A stretch of DNA of 12,209 nt. It comes from Ichthyophonus hoferi. Its lineage: Eukaryota; Opisthokonta; Ichthyosporea; Ichthyophonida; Ichthyophonidae. Positions 1-8,982 of the stretch are shown one piece after another; within the stretch, counting starts at the first letter, position 1; the number at the start of each line of letters is the position of its first letter. The stretch covers positions 88,821-101,029 of the forward strand of contig NAOQ01000116.1 of the NCBI GenBank assembly GCA_002751075.1. The letters run 5' to 3'. The position numbers were made by a program, and so were the translations under genes. The notes under the pieces are model-generated. The model saw only the letters and a program-made list of their open reading frames with translations, ran no database searches and was not told the origin of the DNA.

Positions 1-338
1 TATATACATATTTTTCAACAAATATACGTTCATATAATTTATACTATATACTCTATACTCTATATTCTACAATTTATACACTATATACTATATACTCTAA
101 GCCACACACTACACCATATATACTCTATAATCGATAGTATGTAATCTATCATCTACACACTATATACTATATACTATATAACTTACCATAGAAATCACAT
201 GTAATAAAATAACAGAACAAACTATAAAATGATAATGATTGGCTAATATAATTAACATGAATGATGCCTAGGTACCCTAGTATTATTATTATTAGTTGTT
301 TCTATGTAACAACACATGCCAACAACAATAATCCCTAC
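1..338 (-). repeat. GPATCH1 intron 7 (partial) with TATACTATAC-rich DNA
   Basis: This is intronic sequence on the minus strand. Positions 1-180 are dominated on the plus strand by irregular ACTATATACTCTATACTCTAT units, and 284-296 holds a short ATT run. I found no exon here, so the next coding exon must lie outside the window. Confidence 0.7.
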
Positions 339-441
339 CATCTGATTGGACGGCGCGGTGAGAGTGGAATGTTGCAACGCCTTCTTAACAACCTGATCAC
401 TGGCGCCTAATACCCAATCGTAACTGCTTATGTTATCTGTT
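339..441 (-). other. GPATCH1: GPATCH1 coding exon 7
   Basis: The acceptor is TTTTTCACAG|A. The exon encodes [16 protein letters not shown] and continues to SNQM. The donor is taken as ATG|GTAGGG, because the frame beyond it turns into a hydrophobic then Asn-repeat sequence unlike the family. SSYDWVL matches the family's SKYD.VL block. The 3' border is less certain than the 5' border. Confidence 0.85.
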
Positions 442-3400
442 CTGTGAAAAACAGATAAGTAAGTATCCAATAAGAAATAAGATAGGTGAGATGAAAGAGA
501 TTATGATTAGATAGGATAATATTTAAGATAGAAATATATTATTTTATATTATATACTGTAAATTTATATTATGCCATACTGTCCTATCATATTTTACATT
601 ATACTTTCCTCTCTTATACTATAATATACTATCCTATCCTATCCTACATTACACTACATCTATTATAACACCTATTATACCTACCCATAAACGTCATCGT
701 CGTCATCGTCCTCCAGGGCACCAATCCCAAACCCTTTCATAGAACTCTGCCGTTTATTGCCTTAAAAAGGGAATATGCTGGGTTAGGTACAGTATACTGG
801 ACATATATGATATATTTACATATATTATATGTATATATGCTATATTTGCAAATGTTGTATGCATAATATGTGTTATATTTATATATGTTATATGCGTATG
901 TGTTATATGTATATGTGTTATATTTGCATAAGTTATATGTATATGTGTTATATTTGCATAAGTTGTATGTATATGTGTGTGTGTATCAAATTGCATGGCA
1001 TTCTACCGTTCATTGTCTGGGATAAGAAAATCCAAATAGCTAGGTAGGGTAAAGTACATATGAATACCTTATATACCTATATATATATCCTCTATACATG
1101 CTATCTCTGCCTCCCACCTGTTATCGCATCTCCCATTAACAATCTTCCTTGAGAGGGCACATCATTGGTGGCTGTAAATAGGCTATTAGGGTTGGCCAAC
1201 GGGCTATAGCCTATCCCAAACAGATCATTCTTTCCTTTGTACTGTGGTAGAATAGGTTAGGGTTAGTATAGAGTATATGGTTTGAGGCATTTGACGTGTT
1301 GTGTACTATATATTATATACATTGCGCACTGTATATAGTATATTATGTATTATGTTATATTACAGTATATTATATTGTATTACATTATATTATAATATAT
1401 TATAATATGTTCCATTCCACTCCATTATATTAAAACTGTATTATCTTATCTTATCCTATATTATCTCATCATATTATACCATATCACACTATATTATACT
1501 ATATTATACTATATCACACTATACTATACTCTTACCCAACTCAATCCCACTGGTCCCTCCCTTCCTCACACCTAGTGTGATTGGTACACTACTTGAGAGA
1601 GGAATGATATACAACCAATAGAAATGGAGAAAAATCACAGTGGTCCAATAAAGAAAGGGAATCTGTAATAAAGATAATTCTACTCACCTCTACTGTCTGT
1701 TCATATCGCGGTGCAAAGGTTTGATTGGCAGCAGTGACATCATCATCCTCATCACTCTCAGACCCGCTCTCGCTTATAGACCCCCCTGGAATATTGTTTT
1801 CTTTCTTTCTTTTTTTTATTTTACGCTTGTGTCTCCGTAATTGTGATTGGTTTAGACGGGGTCCTACCCCTTGACCTGATCTCCATCCCATTTGTTGAAG
1901 TAAACGAACACCAATAGGATCAGGGGCTGGTGCAATCAGATCGGCTGGGACGTCTCCCGGGATAACTCCACCAAATTTTGGAGTGGATGATGTCATACTG
2001 CCATATATAGAAGTATAATGATTTGATGTTTAACACATGTATTGGTACTAATATAGGTATACAGTTATGGGATGTATATATAGATAGAAATATATAGTAC
2101 ATAGACAGATATGGCATTTGGAGTGGCTAAAAGTAAACTGTAAATGCATACCTATTGAATAAAGATTAGATTTTAGCATAGAGGTGATGTGTATGTGTAT
2201 ATACTATCATACTATCATACATACTATCATACATACATGCCTGTGATCATACATGCTATCATCCATATTATCATATATATATACATACATATCTAGACAA
2301 AAAAGATATCTCCAACATAATAAGATACTACAGCCATAAATGGCAATGTAACTATAAACCAACTGACCTTGAACCACTTATATTGAAGTCCTGCTTAGCA
2401 AGCAATTGTTTAGGGGCAATGCCAAATTCACCCAGATCATCTTCATCCATAAAGTCCTCAGGCTTCTGCCCCCCTTCTCTCCCTGTAATATGGTTACTAT
2501 GGATACTCAAGATAGTGGACATGATAGCCTTTAGCCACTCAGTTTTAAAACAATTATAATTTATACAAGTATATCCATTGATCTATTAAATCATTGGTTT
2601 TTAAAGTTATATCTGGTTTGAGTCATGAATGACTACATATAGTAATCATATATATGCGCAGTTGCCACTTATAGAGACTATTGGATAATAAATATAGATT
2701 GCTGATATCCCAATAGCAATTGGTAGATATAATGATGCTCACTGTATAAAGATAACAATTTTATGCGCAAATAAAATTACCGTGCACCAATAGAAATTAA
2801 ATCCATAATTATATTTAACTAATATAGTAATTAAAAGTATCGAACAAGCCATTTTATTATACCATACACCAATAAAACACCTTATTTAGAATTCGAATTG
2901 GTTGTGACCAATAAAAGTACTAGACATGCTTTTACTGTACCATACACCAATTATTTACTAAGTCATGAAGATAGAAGTTTAATCAATGATTCTATTGGGT
3001 ATTTCTAATCATTTTAATTGATTAACAATTACTTTATAAAGAAAATCAATAAGATATATATCCTTAATGGTTAAAATATAAAAGATATAGTTTGAAATAA
3101 AATAGATACTCTGTGTTATACTATTTATGGTATTCAACGCCGCCATTGTATTGGGTAGTCATTCATAGTTAGAGCAACTTGATCTTTATTTTCATTGGAT
3201 AATAAGGATGACAGAGTAGTTACACATTTTTATTATAAAAAGGAGACATACTGTTATACCGTTGTATTGCCATACCATCATACTATTATACTATTGTACT
3301 ATTGTACTAATATACCAAGGCATTATCATAATAAAATAATAATATACTACTATACTACTATACTATCATACTACCATACTATCATATTGTTATACTGACA

Positions 3401-4996
3401 TACTAACAAACTATTATCATAATATAATAACATGGCACCATACTATCATACCAACATATTACCAAACTAATATAATAATATAATAATATAATAATATAAT
3501 TGCATACTACCAGACTAACCGATCAACACACCTTCATTCTTCTGACCCCTAGCGGATCTAAAGGTCGATGGCTTCCAGCCCTCTTTAGATCCCACTGTAT
3601 TATAGTAACCCGCTGAGAATCCCCCCGTAAAGGCTCCGTGAAAGCGTACACGACCCTGTGCATCTTTGACCTGTGTAGATTAGACTCTATTAGATTGGGC
3701 TGGGTTGATTTGAGTTAAGTCACAGTATAGTAAAGTATAGTATAGTATAGTGTAGCATAACAGTATGGTATAGTGTAGTGTACTATATAGGGTAGTATAA
3801 TATAATATAGGATAGTATAGTACAGTATAGTATAGTGTATTATAGTATAGTGTAGCATAACAGAATAGTATAGTGTAGTGTAGTATATAGTGTAATATAA
3901 TATAGTATAGTACAGTGTAGTATAGTATAGTATAGTGTCATATATTATAACATAGTATAGTGTGGTATATAGTGTAGTATAATATAGTATAGTATAGTGT
4001 AGCATAGTATAATATAGTATAGTGTAGTATATAGTGTAGTATATAGTGTAGCATAGTATAGTATAGTTTAGTACAATTTAATCTAGTTTAGTACAGTATA
4101 GGATAGGATAGTATACTATATTATATTATATTATATTATATTATATTCTTTTCTTTGATGTCACATTACCTTACGTTTTGGAATATTATAGTATATGCTA
4201 TCATACTATATTATATATCATAGTATAATCTAGTATATTAAAGTACATTATACTATACTTCATCCTATCCTATTCTATCTAATTATTTTATTCATTTTTT
4301 CTATATTGTATCATTATATTGTTTTGTATTATAATGTATTATATTGTCTTGTATGATATTATCTTCATTGTATTGTATTATACTATACTTACTATACTAT
4401 ATCATATAATATCATGTCATACCATACTACATCATACGTTATCATATCATACTATCTCATATTATATCATATCATACTACCTTATACTATATAATACAAT
4501 ACTACCTCCTATTATATTATAGGATATTATAATATAGGGTGTTATAATATAGGGTACTATAATATAATATCATCGTACTCCATATTATATTATATCATAC
4601 TACCTCATATTATATCATATCATACTACCTCATATTATATCATATCATACTACCTCATATTATATCATCTCATACTACCTCATACTATATCATATCATAC
4701 TACCTCATACTATATTACGTCATCCTATCTCACGCTATACCAGATCATATCATATTATACTATATCATACTACCTCATACTATATTAAATCACTCTACCT
4801 TACACTATACCACATCATACTATCATATACTATATCATGTCATATCATATTATACTACTTCATACTATACTACATAACCTCTTACCGGCTCATTGAAAGG
4901 CAACACCTTGCTCTTCTTTGTTTTAAATACACTCTCCTCATCGTCAGAGCTAAATGGTGTGCCTAAGTATACGAAGTCCTCATCAAAGTCACCCAT
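339..4996 (-). CDS. GPATCH1: GPATCH1-type G-patch splicing factor, 5' seven exons, runs off left edge
   Basis: The joined exons 4996-4886, 3670-3532, 2482-2368, 1997-1688, 1241-1118, 760-685 and 441-339 encode 326 in-frame residues. Residues about 44-79 form the family's N-terminal block ([19 protein letters not shown], then SKEGW.PSTF.SAR), known as the TGH/DUF1604 region. [18 protein letters not shown] follows in exon 3. Residues about 148-170 are a G-patch ([18 protein letters not shown]), then a Lys/Arg run at about 175-188 that could be a nuclear signal, then an acidic Ser tract. Exon 6 holds [17 protein letters not shown], also a family block. Known of the family: nuclear G-patch proteins activate DEAH helicases, GPATCH1 pairing with DHX35-type helicase in spliceosomes. 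The start at 4996 is preferred because plant TOUGH begins the same distance before its (D)FV.(Y/L)GTP block. An in-frame ATG at 5011 would add five residues, and a TGA stop lies just beyond it. Human GPATCH1 is about 930 residues, so roughly two thirds lies outside the window. Confidence 0.95.
530..668. repeat. Intron 6 array of TATTAT / CTATCCTATC units
   Basis: This stretch sits inside GPATCH1 intron 6 (442-684). It holds irregular short units such as CCTATCCTATCCTA and TATACTATAATATACTATCC, with C only on the plus strand. It has no coding content. Confidence 0.7.
685..760 (-). other. GPATCH1: GPATCH1 coding exon 6 (76 bases)
   Basis: The acceptor is TTTTTAAG|GC and the donor is TATGG|GTAGGT. 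It encodes [16 protein letters not shown], then six Asp and VY. The human protein has GQAFGVGALEEEDDDIYA at the equivalent place. The phases (1 in, 2 out) fit both neighbours. Confidence 0.92.
815..990. repeat. 30-bp minisatellite in GPATCH1 intron 5
   Basis: Intron 5 (761-1117) carries a TG/TA-rich array. Two near-perfect 30-base units lie at 902-931 and 932-961 (GTTATATGTATATGTG then TTATATTTGCATAA). Diverged units lie upstream from about 815, and a truncated unit running into a (TG)n tract ends near 987. Open frames across it on either strand are low-complexity (Met/Tyr/Cys or Thr/His/Ile) and are not genes. Confidence 0.85.
1118..1241 (-). other. GPATCH1: GPATCH1 coding exon 5
   Basis: The acceptor is CTACCACAG and the donor is ACAG|GTGGGA, phase 1. 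The 41 codons start [15 protein letters not shown], the counterpart of the family's K(D)N-hydrophobic-GLxYKGLDP segment. They end GDAIT, and the split codon then completes as Gly. Confidence 0.88.
1290..1535. repeat. Intron 4 array of TATTATA / CACTATACTA units
   Basis: This lies within intron 4 (1242-1687). A TATTATATT stretch at about 1335-1410 passes into TTATCTTATCTTATCC at about 1440-1457. That passes into repeated ATATTATACT and ATATCACACT units at about 1475-1530. The units are imperfect with no single period. Confidence 0.75.
1688..1997 (-). other. GPATCH1: GPATCH1 coding exon 4 (G-patch)
   Basis: The acceptor is TATGGCAG|T and the donor is GAG|GTGAGT, phase 0. This is the largest visible exon at 310 bases. 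It holds the G-patch ([20 protein letters not shown]), a basic run ([10 protein letters not shown]) and an acidic Ser/Asp/Glu run, and it ends in [11 protein letters not shown]. The ATG at 1996 is an internal Met, because the phase-2 junction from exon 3 reads straight into this frame. Confidence 0.95.
2195..2292. repeat. Intron 3 ATACTATCAT / CATACATA array
   Basis: A short array of ATACTATCATAC and CATACATGCTATC units sits inside intron 3 (1998-2367). It ends in an ATATATATACATACATAT tract. Confidence 0.75.
2368..2482 (-). other. GPATCH1: GPATCH1 coding exon 3
   Basis: The acceptor is TATTACAG. The exon encodes [18 protein letters not shown] and ends at NISGS plus AG. The donor is AAG|GTCAGT, phase 2. 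The block matches the human PEDFMDEEDLSEFGIAPK segment almost exactly, from memory of that protein. Confidence 0.95.
2776..2960. repeat. Degenerate CCAAT-containing direct repeats in intron 2
   Basis: The segment TACCATACACCAAT occurs at about 2860-2873 and again at about 2938-2951, each preceded by a similar AAAAGTAT/C... and TTTTA(T/C)T stretch. The repeat spacing is about 78 bases. ACCAATAGAAATTA (about 2784) and ACCAATAAAAGTAC (about 2908) are further CCAAT-centred copies. The region is intronic. It may be a decayed short tandem duplication, and no function can be read from it. Confidence 0.55.
3255..3508. repeat. Intron 2 CATACTATTATA / AATAATATA array
   Basis: Units such as TACTATCATACTACCATAC alternate with TAATAATATAATAATATA. 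The array sits directly downstream of exon 2 in the gene sense, within about 25 bases of its donor. Open frames here encode only Tyr/His/Ile/Leu low-complexity peptide. Confidence 0.75.
3532..3670 (-). other. GPATCH1: GPATCH1 coding exon 2 (TGH-domain core)
   Basis: The acceptor is CTACACAG with a TCTAAT branch-like motif just upstream. The exon encodes [20 protein letters not shown] and continues to KNE plus one base. The donor is GAAG|GTGTGT, phase 1. This is the most strongly conserved segment of the family that can be seen here. Confidence 0.95.
3715..4090. repeat. Intron 1 TATAGTATAGTGTAG array (left arm)
   Basis: About 375 bases of near-continuous TAGTATAG(TG) units with recurring GTGTAGCATA(A/G) variants. 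On the plus strand it has G and almost no C, the opposite strand bias from the other arrays in this gene. Its units are complementary to those at 4380-4870 in the same intron. Confidence 0.85.
4116..4147. repeat. TATAT(T) pentanucleotide microsatellite
   Basis: Six or so tandem copies of a 5-base TATAT unit lie between the two oppositely oriented arrays of intron 1, near the centre of the imperfect inverted repeat. Confidence 0.85.
4596..4840. repeat. 25-bp satellite array in GPATCH1 intron 1
   Basis: The unit is CATACTACCTCATATTATAT followed by CATAT. Units start at 4596, 4621, 4646, 4671, 4696 and 4721 in exact 25-base register. A 20-base unit follows at 4746, then 25-base units at 4766 and 4791 and a diverged one at 4816. 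The first three are almost identical; later ones carry T-to-C and other changes and drift toward exon 1. The array ends about 45 bases from the exon 1 donor. Looser CATACTATATCATAT sequence extends left to about 4380. Confidence 0.92.
4886..4996 (-). other. GPATCH1: GPATCH1 coding exon 1
   Basis: This exon encodes 37 residues, [15 protein letters not shown] followed by an acidic Ser stretch and ending FNEP. The donor is CCG|GTAAGA and the intron is phase 0. The ATG has G at -3 and G at +4. An alternative in-frame ATG at 5011 (MTNKE then this start) is possible. Confidence 0.9.
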
Positions 4997-5011
4997 TTCT
5001 TTATTGGTCAT

Positions 5012-5368
5012 TACACTCACTTGTCACAGTGAACAAGTAAATATGTATATATGTATATATGTATATGTTACTGCTTATAGAAACATAAATATGTATGGCC
5101 AGCTTTCAAAGAGTGCCTGTAAGTAAATGTGCACTAACATCCATTGCCGGTGTAATTTAGATAAATGGTTGAATTACTTGCATTACATTAATATTAATAC
5201 CATTAGCAATATTATTATTATTATTATTGTATATAATATAATATATATATAAGATATTAATTATAGTTGTATGTTGTAAAGGGTTTTGCATATAGATGGT
5301 GGACTTATATTAATATGGATTGTTTTGATGACGTCATATGTTTTGTCCTTTGCTGGTGCACGTCATAC
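5012..5368 (-). other. Candidate 5' UTR intron / leader of GPATCH1
   Basis: This is AT-rich sequence between the coding start and the GTAAGT donor at 5374-5369. An ATGTATAT microsatellite lies at about 5041-5067, and ATT runs lie at about 5208-5228. Possible acceptors in minus sense are CTATAAGCAG at about 5073 and GTGACAAG at about 5025. Neither is strong enough to choose. Confidence 0.35.
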
Positions 5369-5450
5369 ACTTACCTTTTTGGATATCGTGACGTCAGACT
5401 CTCTCACCTCCTACCATCGTGATGTTTCGAGTAGCTTATTGATTTATTGG
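5329..5450 (-). promoter_or_regulatory. Probable GPATCH1 promoter / first-exon zone with two CRE sites and a CCAAT box
   Basis: Perfect TGACGTCA palindromes (CREB/ATF consensus) lie at 5329-5336 and 5389-5396, exactly 60 bases apart, with a half site ACGTCA at 5360-5365. A CCAAT box in minus-strand sense is at 5450-5446. A perfect donor AAAAAG|GTAAGT has its GT at 5374-5373. With the coding start 380 bases downstream, this fits a non-coding first exon ending at 5375. The transcription start is not visible. A short reading frame (ATG 5417, MVGGERV, stop at 5396-5394) would be an upstream ORF if transcription starts above it. Confidence 0.5.
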
Positions 5451-7681
5451 TATTTTTGCCCTTAAAATCTATTCTTAACCATAGTTAAAGAATAAACAAT
5501 GCCAAACCAAAAATTATTTACAATGTATCAAATTATGGAAAAACGAGTGTGCATTAGCTAGGTTTATTGTTTTATTATTAAAAAAGGTTGCGGCTACATG
5601 AATAAGAAATAAAAAGTTTCCAATAAAAGATCTAAGTCGTCAATTATATGATAGTAATAATTATGGATATAATGGTAACAACGTGAAATAATAGTAATTA
5701 TATATTTGCAATCCGTTTGTTTTTAGAATTACTTATTTTGTATATAGACATTATACGTTTGCCCCTCCCTTCTGTTTACACTTATACTCGACTACTTATG
5801 TATTTATATAATTATCATAATTCCAAAAGACCTATATTTGAGAGGGGAAGTAGGTGATTATCTATTAGGTTTGGTATAAATAAATATAATACGCTATGTA
5901 AGCTAGATCAAGGTAGAAAATAGTATTAAGAAATGAATAATGAAAAAATAAGAAGTTACAATGTCTATATTTCTGTCTAGTCTATTATTAATCATACTAT
6001 GGTACGTTTGGTATGTAATGTCACCTATGGTAGCCTCAAGAATGCAGATTGTTTGGTATTAATCGTCAGGAAATCGCTTCAATTGATATTTATGCTGGCT
6101 AATCATCTTGCATTTCGCTTTATCAATAATATATAAATTTATAATACATATCTGTTTATTATTTATTACATGGAGCTTTTTTACATAATGCTTTGACCAC
6201 GAGTTGACATTAAACTGTTTGAGACTAGAAGCCCTACTAAATACGTGGGTGATTCAACTACTACATATATATAAGTACCCATGTTGTGATAATAAACTGC
6301 TAGTAATGACGATACCGATAGGTACAGTTCCATATGTGACCTCATAATACATGCTGTTAATCACTTGAGGGACAGAAAATAAGGTATAACAGGTATGTCT
6401 ATAACTGCATATACCACGCTATTACATCATGATATCCTAAATATGTATTGAATATTGCTTAGTATTGTCTGTATGTGTACCTACAAGTTATTTATGGCAG
6501 CACTTCATTATCGACGTAGAATTATAATGCCAACTGATGGCTTCCCCATATATAAAAATGAATTTGATTAGAGTATACAGTGTTATGTTATACATCAATT
6601 GTCTTGGTGTATGAATAGCTATGCTTAGATCCATTTATATACTCCTGTATGTCTATATATGTTACATTGATGAATATCAAATACATGAAATGCTGGTTGT
6701 GAAAAGCAATATTCCCATTATTATAACACAATGTCTAAGCACGTGCTTGTAAATTATTCGCTAATGTTGACACTGAACTGCAACATATAAAGGAGAGTAA
6801 TCAGAACAATTGGACTTGAATTCTACAACTTTCTATTAAGTATATAATAGTTATTTTAACATAATTACAAATTCATATATATATGTATGTATATATTGGC
6901 TCTCTGGGTGTAATCGGGTTCACATAAATACTACGCTATAAAGGATATGTAATAGGCTAGGTACTAAAACAGTGCGTCCAGTATTTTTGGTCATAGAAAA
7001 ACATAAAGGGAATGGTACACTGTAACATTAAATGTACAATATATATTGGTTGATAAATATAGTATGAAAGGTATAACCAAGACTTTCCTTAAATATATAC
7101 GTGCATAAAGTTGTGCATACATACATGCATAAATATATAACCTTAAATTTAAAATAATGGAAATGGGTTATTACTAATGAAATATTAAAATGGAGTTCTG
7201 ATACTTTGCAAACACGTCCCTTTAGTTTGCCTATGGGGGGAATGGTATCAAGGAAATCTATATTATATTACATATATAAGATGGTTTTGAGCCTTAAATT
7301 ATCTTATACCAGAACTGGGGTTTAATTTTTAAATGTTATGCTCATTGGTAGATTAAATAAATACTTAGGAAATAGTCTCCAACACAAAAAATAAAATAAC
7401 ATATATATATTGAACTCAACAGAAATTAAAAAAGCTGATGTAAATAAAAATAAATTAGGCAAAGGTGTGCGATCCTGTTTTATCCATGTGTTTGCTTTTG
7501 CATTTAGTTATTGTTGTTTGCAAGTATAAATGTGTATATCTCTACGATTTTGGTATTTTTATGTGACAATAAAAACCTACAAAGTATACTGGGGTTGTAT
7601 ACTCATGAATGTTATTAGCTCTGCTGTGATATGACATACACACATCATGTTTATAATTGCCCAAAACCTATGAGCTCCTGT
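5451..7681. other. Intergenic, AT-rich; holds 3' end of the zinc-finger gene
   Basis: I read both strands and found no exon with family-like sequence, no tRNA-like cloverleaf and no transposon termini. The zinc-finger gene's stop is at 7684-7682, so its 3' UTR should occupy the right part. In minus sense there is an ATTAAA at 7326-7321, about 355 bases past the stop, and AATAAA copies near 6167 and 6159. None can be chosen as the poly(A) signal from sequence alone. The left end should merge into the GPATCH1 promoter. Confidence 0.6.
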
Positions 7682-8982
7682 TCAAGTTGAATAAAACATA
7701 TTTTTTTCCTGTTCACTCTGCATTGTCGTCTCCCATTGAGATTCATCATCCGCCAATTTAAGAGTATCCCTGGAAATAATACCCAACGAGGAAGGTTGAA
7801 ATTGATTGTTGATCATGAGCAAACTGCTCGGGTCAAGTGAAGGATTCCATTGGCAATTGACTGTGGAGTCTACTTTACTTGCATGGTTATAAAATAGCAT
7901 ATCATTATTGGCCATAAAAGCATTTGTATTTAGAACTGCAGTCTCTAATGTTTGCAAGTTTGACAAAGAGCTAGAACGTTTGCTATTCCATGCATGGGTA
8001 GATTCATCGACAATAGAATCGGGTGCATTCATAAGCCGAAATTGATTTGGGTTTATATTACTCAATCCAAATGGTGCATATATTTTGCTTTCAAGTAACT
8101 TTGCAAACTTAACATTTTCTTGTTCCTGTGGGTTGGCTTTTAATAAAGAATTGTAATTGGGGAAACCAACTGAGTTTCCTATTATTGCCCCACTTCCACT
8201 CTGTTGTAACCCAGTAACGTCGCTAGGTGATAACTGGTTTGAGAACGTGGCAGTGGTAGGCAGCTGCAGCCTTAGTATTTCATCGTTGTTGGTTTGTATT
8301 ATATTGTTGCTTATGGAATAATTGCCTACATTATTGTTTTCTTGATTACTATTTGATTTAGAGATATATATGTCCGAGCTGATAGGTTGAGACACTAATG
8401 GCCCCTGACAGGGAGGTATGGTATATCCCGTACCTAAAGGCTGTTCATCATCAGTTTTTGTTGATCCTTTGGCACTATTAGCAGGCCAAAAATATCCCAT
8501 ATTTTGTGCATTTGGAGATATGGTGGGTGTTTGTGTGCTTTGCTTTACCTGAAGACTAAGATTATTTAAAGACAAGAAAAAACTACTGTTGTTCGTACAT
8601 TCCACATTTGATTTTGCATTGAGGGAATAATTCAGATCTTGACCCTTACTACATGCAGTTATATCTTTGGTAGGATATGGGGGACCCGAACATGATCTTT
8701 TTCGCCTAGTTTGGGCTATGTTCGCCCCGAGTAAATGAGCTGATTTTGGGACACTCTGTGTTTGTTTTTTAACAGTAGGTGCTGATGGTGCTATATCTGC
8801 AATTGGCTGGAATGAAAAAGACTTATCTGCATTGCAAGTTAAGGTTGTTGTCTGTTGTATGCTTAATTTGTAACTGTTTGGCATAGTATTAGAACGTTTT
8901 CTTGTAGATTTTTGTTTTTCTGTAAATAAAGTATAACCACTTGACACGGAGTTGGAGTGTTTTCGTGTAGCCAATTTTTTTT
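7682..8982 (-). other. Zinc-finger gene terminal coding exon (tail)
   Basis: The acceptor is TTTATTACCAG followed by eight A. The phase-1 G from exon 3 plus AA makes Glu, then KKLATRKHSNS. The codon at 8974-8972 is TTG, an internal Leu, and the first in-frame ATG of the exon is residue 136. The exon runs 432 codons to TGA with no internal stop. That length of open frame in such AT-rich DNA strongly argues for selection. Confidence 0.88.

Noticed and set aside
754-1047. Open frames on both strands across the 30-bp minisatellite
   Set aside because: They are translated repeats only ([12 protein letters not shown] and [13 protein letters not shown]), and they overlap the real exon 6.
1589-1996. 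Stand-alone minus-strand gene of 135 residues starting at ATG 1996
   Set aside because: It is GPATCH1 exon 4. The frame is entered from exon 3 through a CAG|T acceptor, and the last 32 residues are intron read-through past GAG|GTGAGT.
3195-4522. Open frames of Tyr/Thr/Leu/His/Ile repeats across the intron arrays, both strands
   Set aside because: They are shadows of stop-poor TATAC/TATAG repeats and show no domain or codon signal.
4596-4720. TGAGGTAGTATG in the sense strand of the 25-bp satellite, resembling the start of the let-7 microRNA
   Set aside because: It follows from the repeat unit, differs from let-7 after ten bases, and has no precursor hairpin or flanks of that gene.
4596-4840. 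Regular repeats as a CRISPR-like array
   Set aside because: The units are head-to-tail with no unique spacers, and the context is a eukaryotic intron.
4893-5126. Plus-strand 77-residue frame
   Set aside because: It is antisense to GPATCH1 exon 1 and has no features of its own.
5961-6062. Plus-strand 33-residue hydrophobic frame (MSIFLSSLLLIILWYVWYV...)
   Set aside because: It looks like a membrane segment, but it is short, lies in AT-rich intergenic DNA and has no promoter or splice context. Chance is the simpler reading.
5451-7681. tRNA, other small RNA gene or transposon in the long intergenic stretch
   Set aside because: I saw no TTCGA-type arm with matching acceptor stem, no terminal inverted repeats and no transposase or reverse-transcriptase motifs on either strand.
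7682-8974. Single-exon gene beginning at 8974
   Set aside because: The codon there is TTG, not ATG. The frame continues upstream to a splice acceptor and joins the zinc-finger exons in phase.
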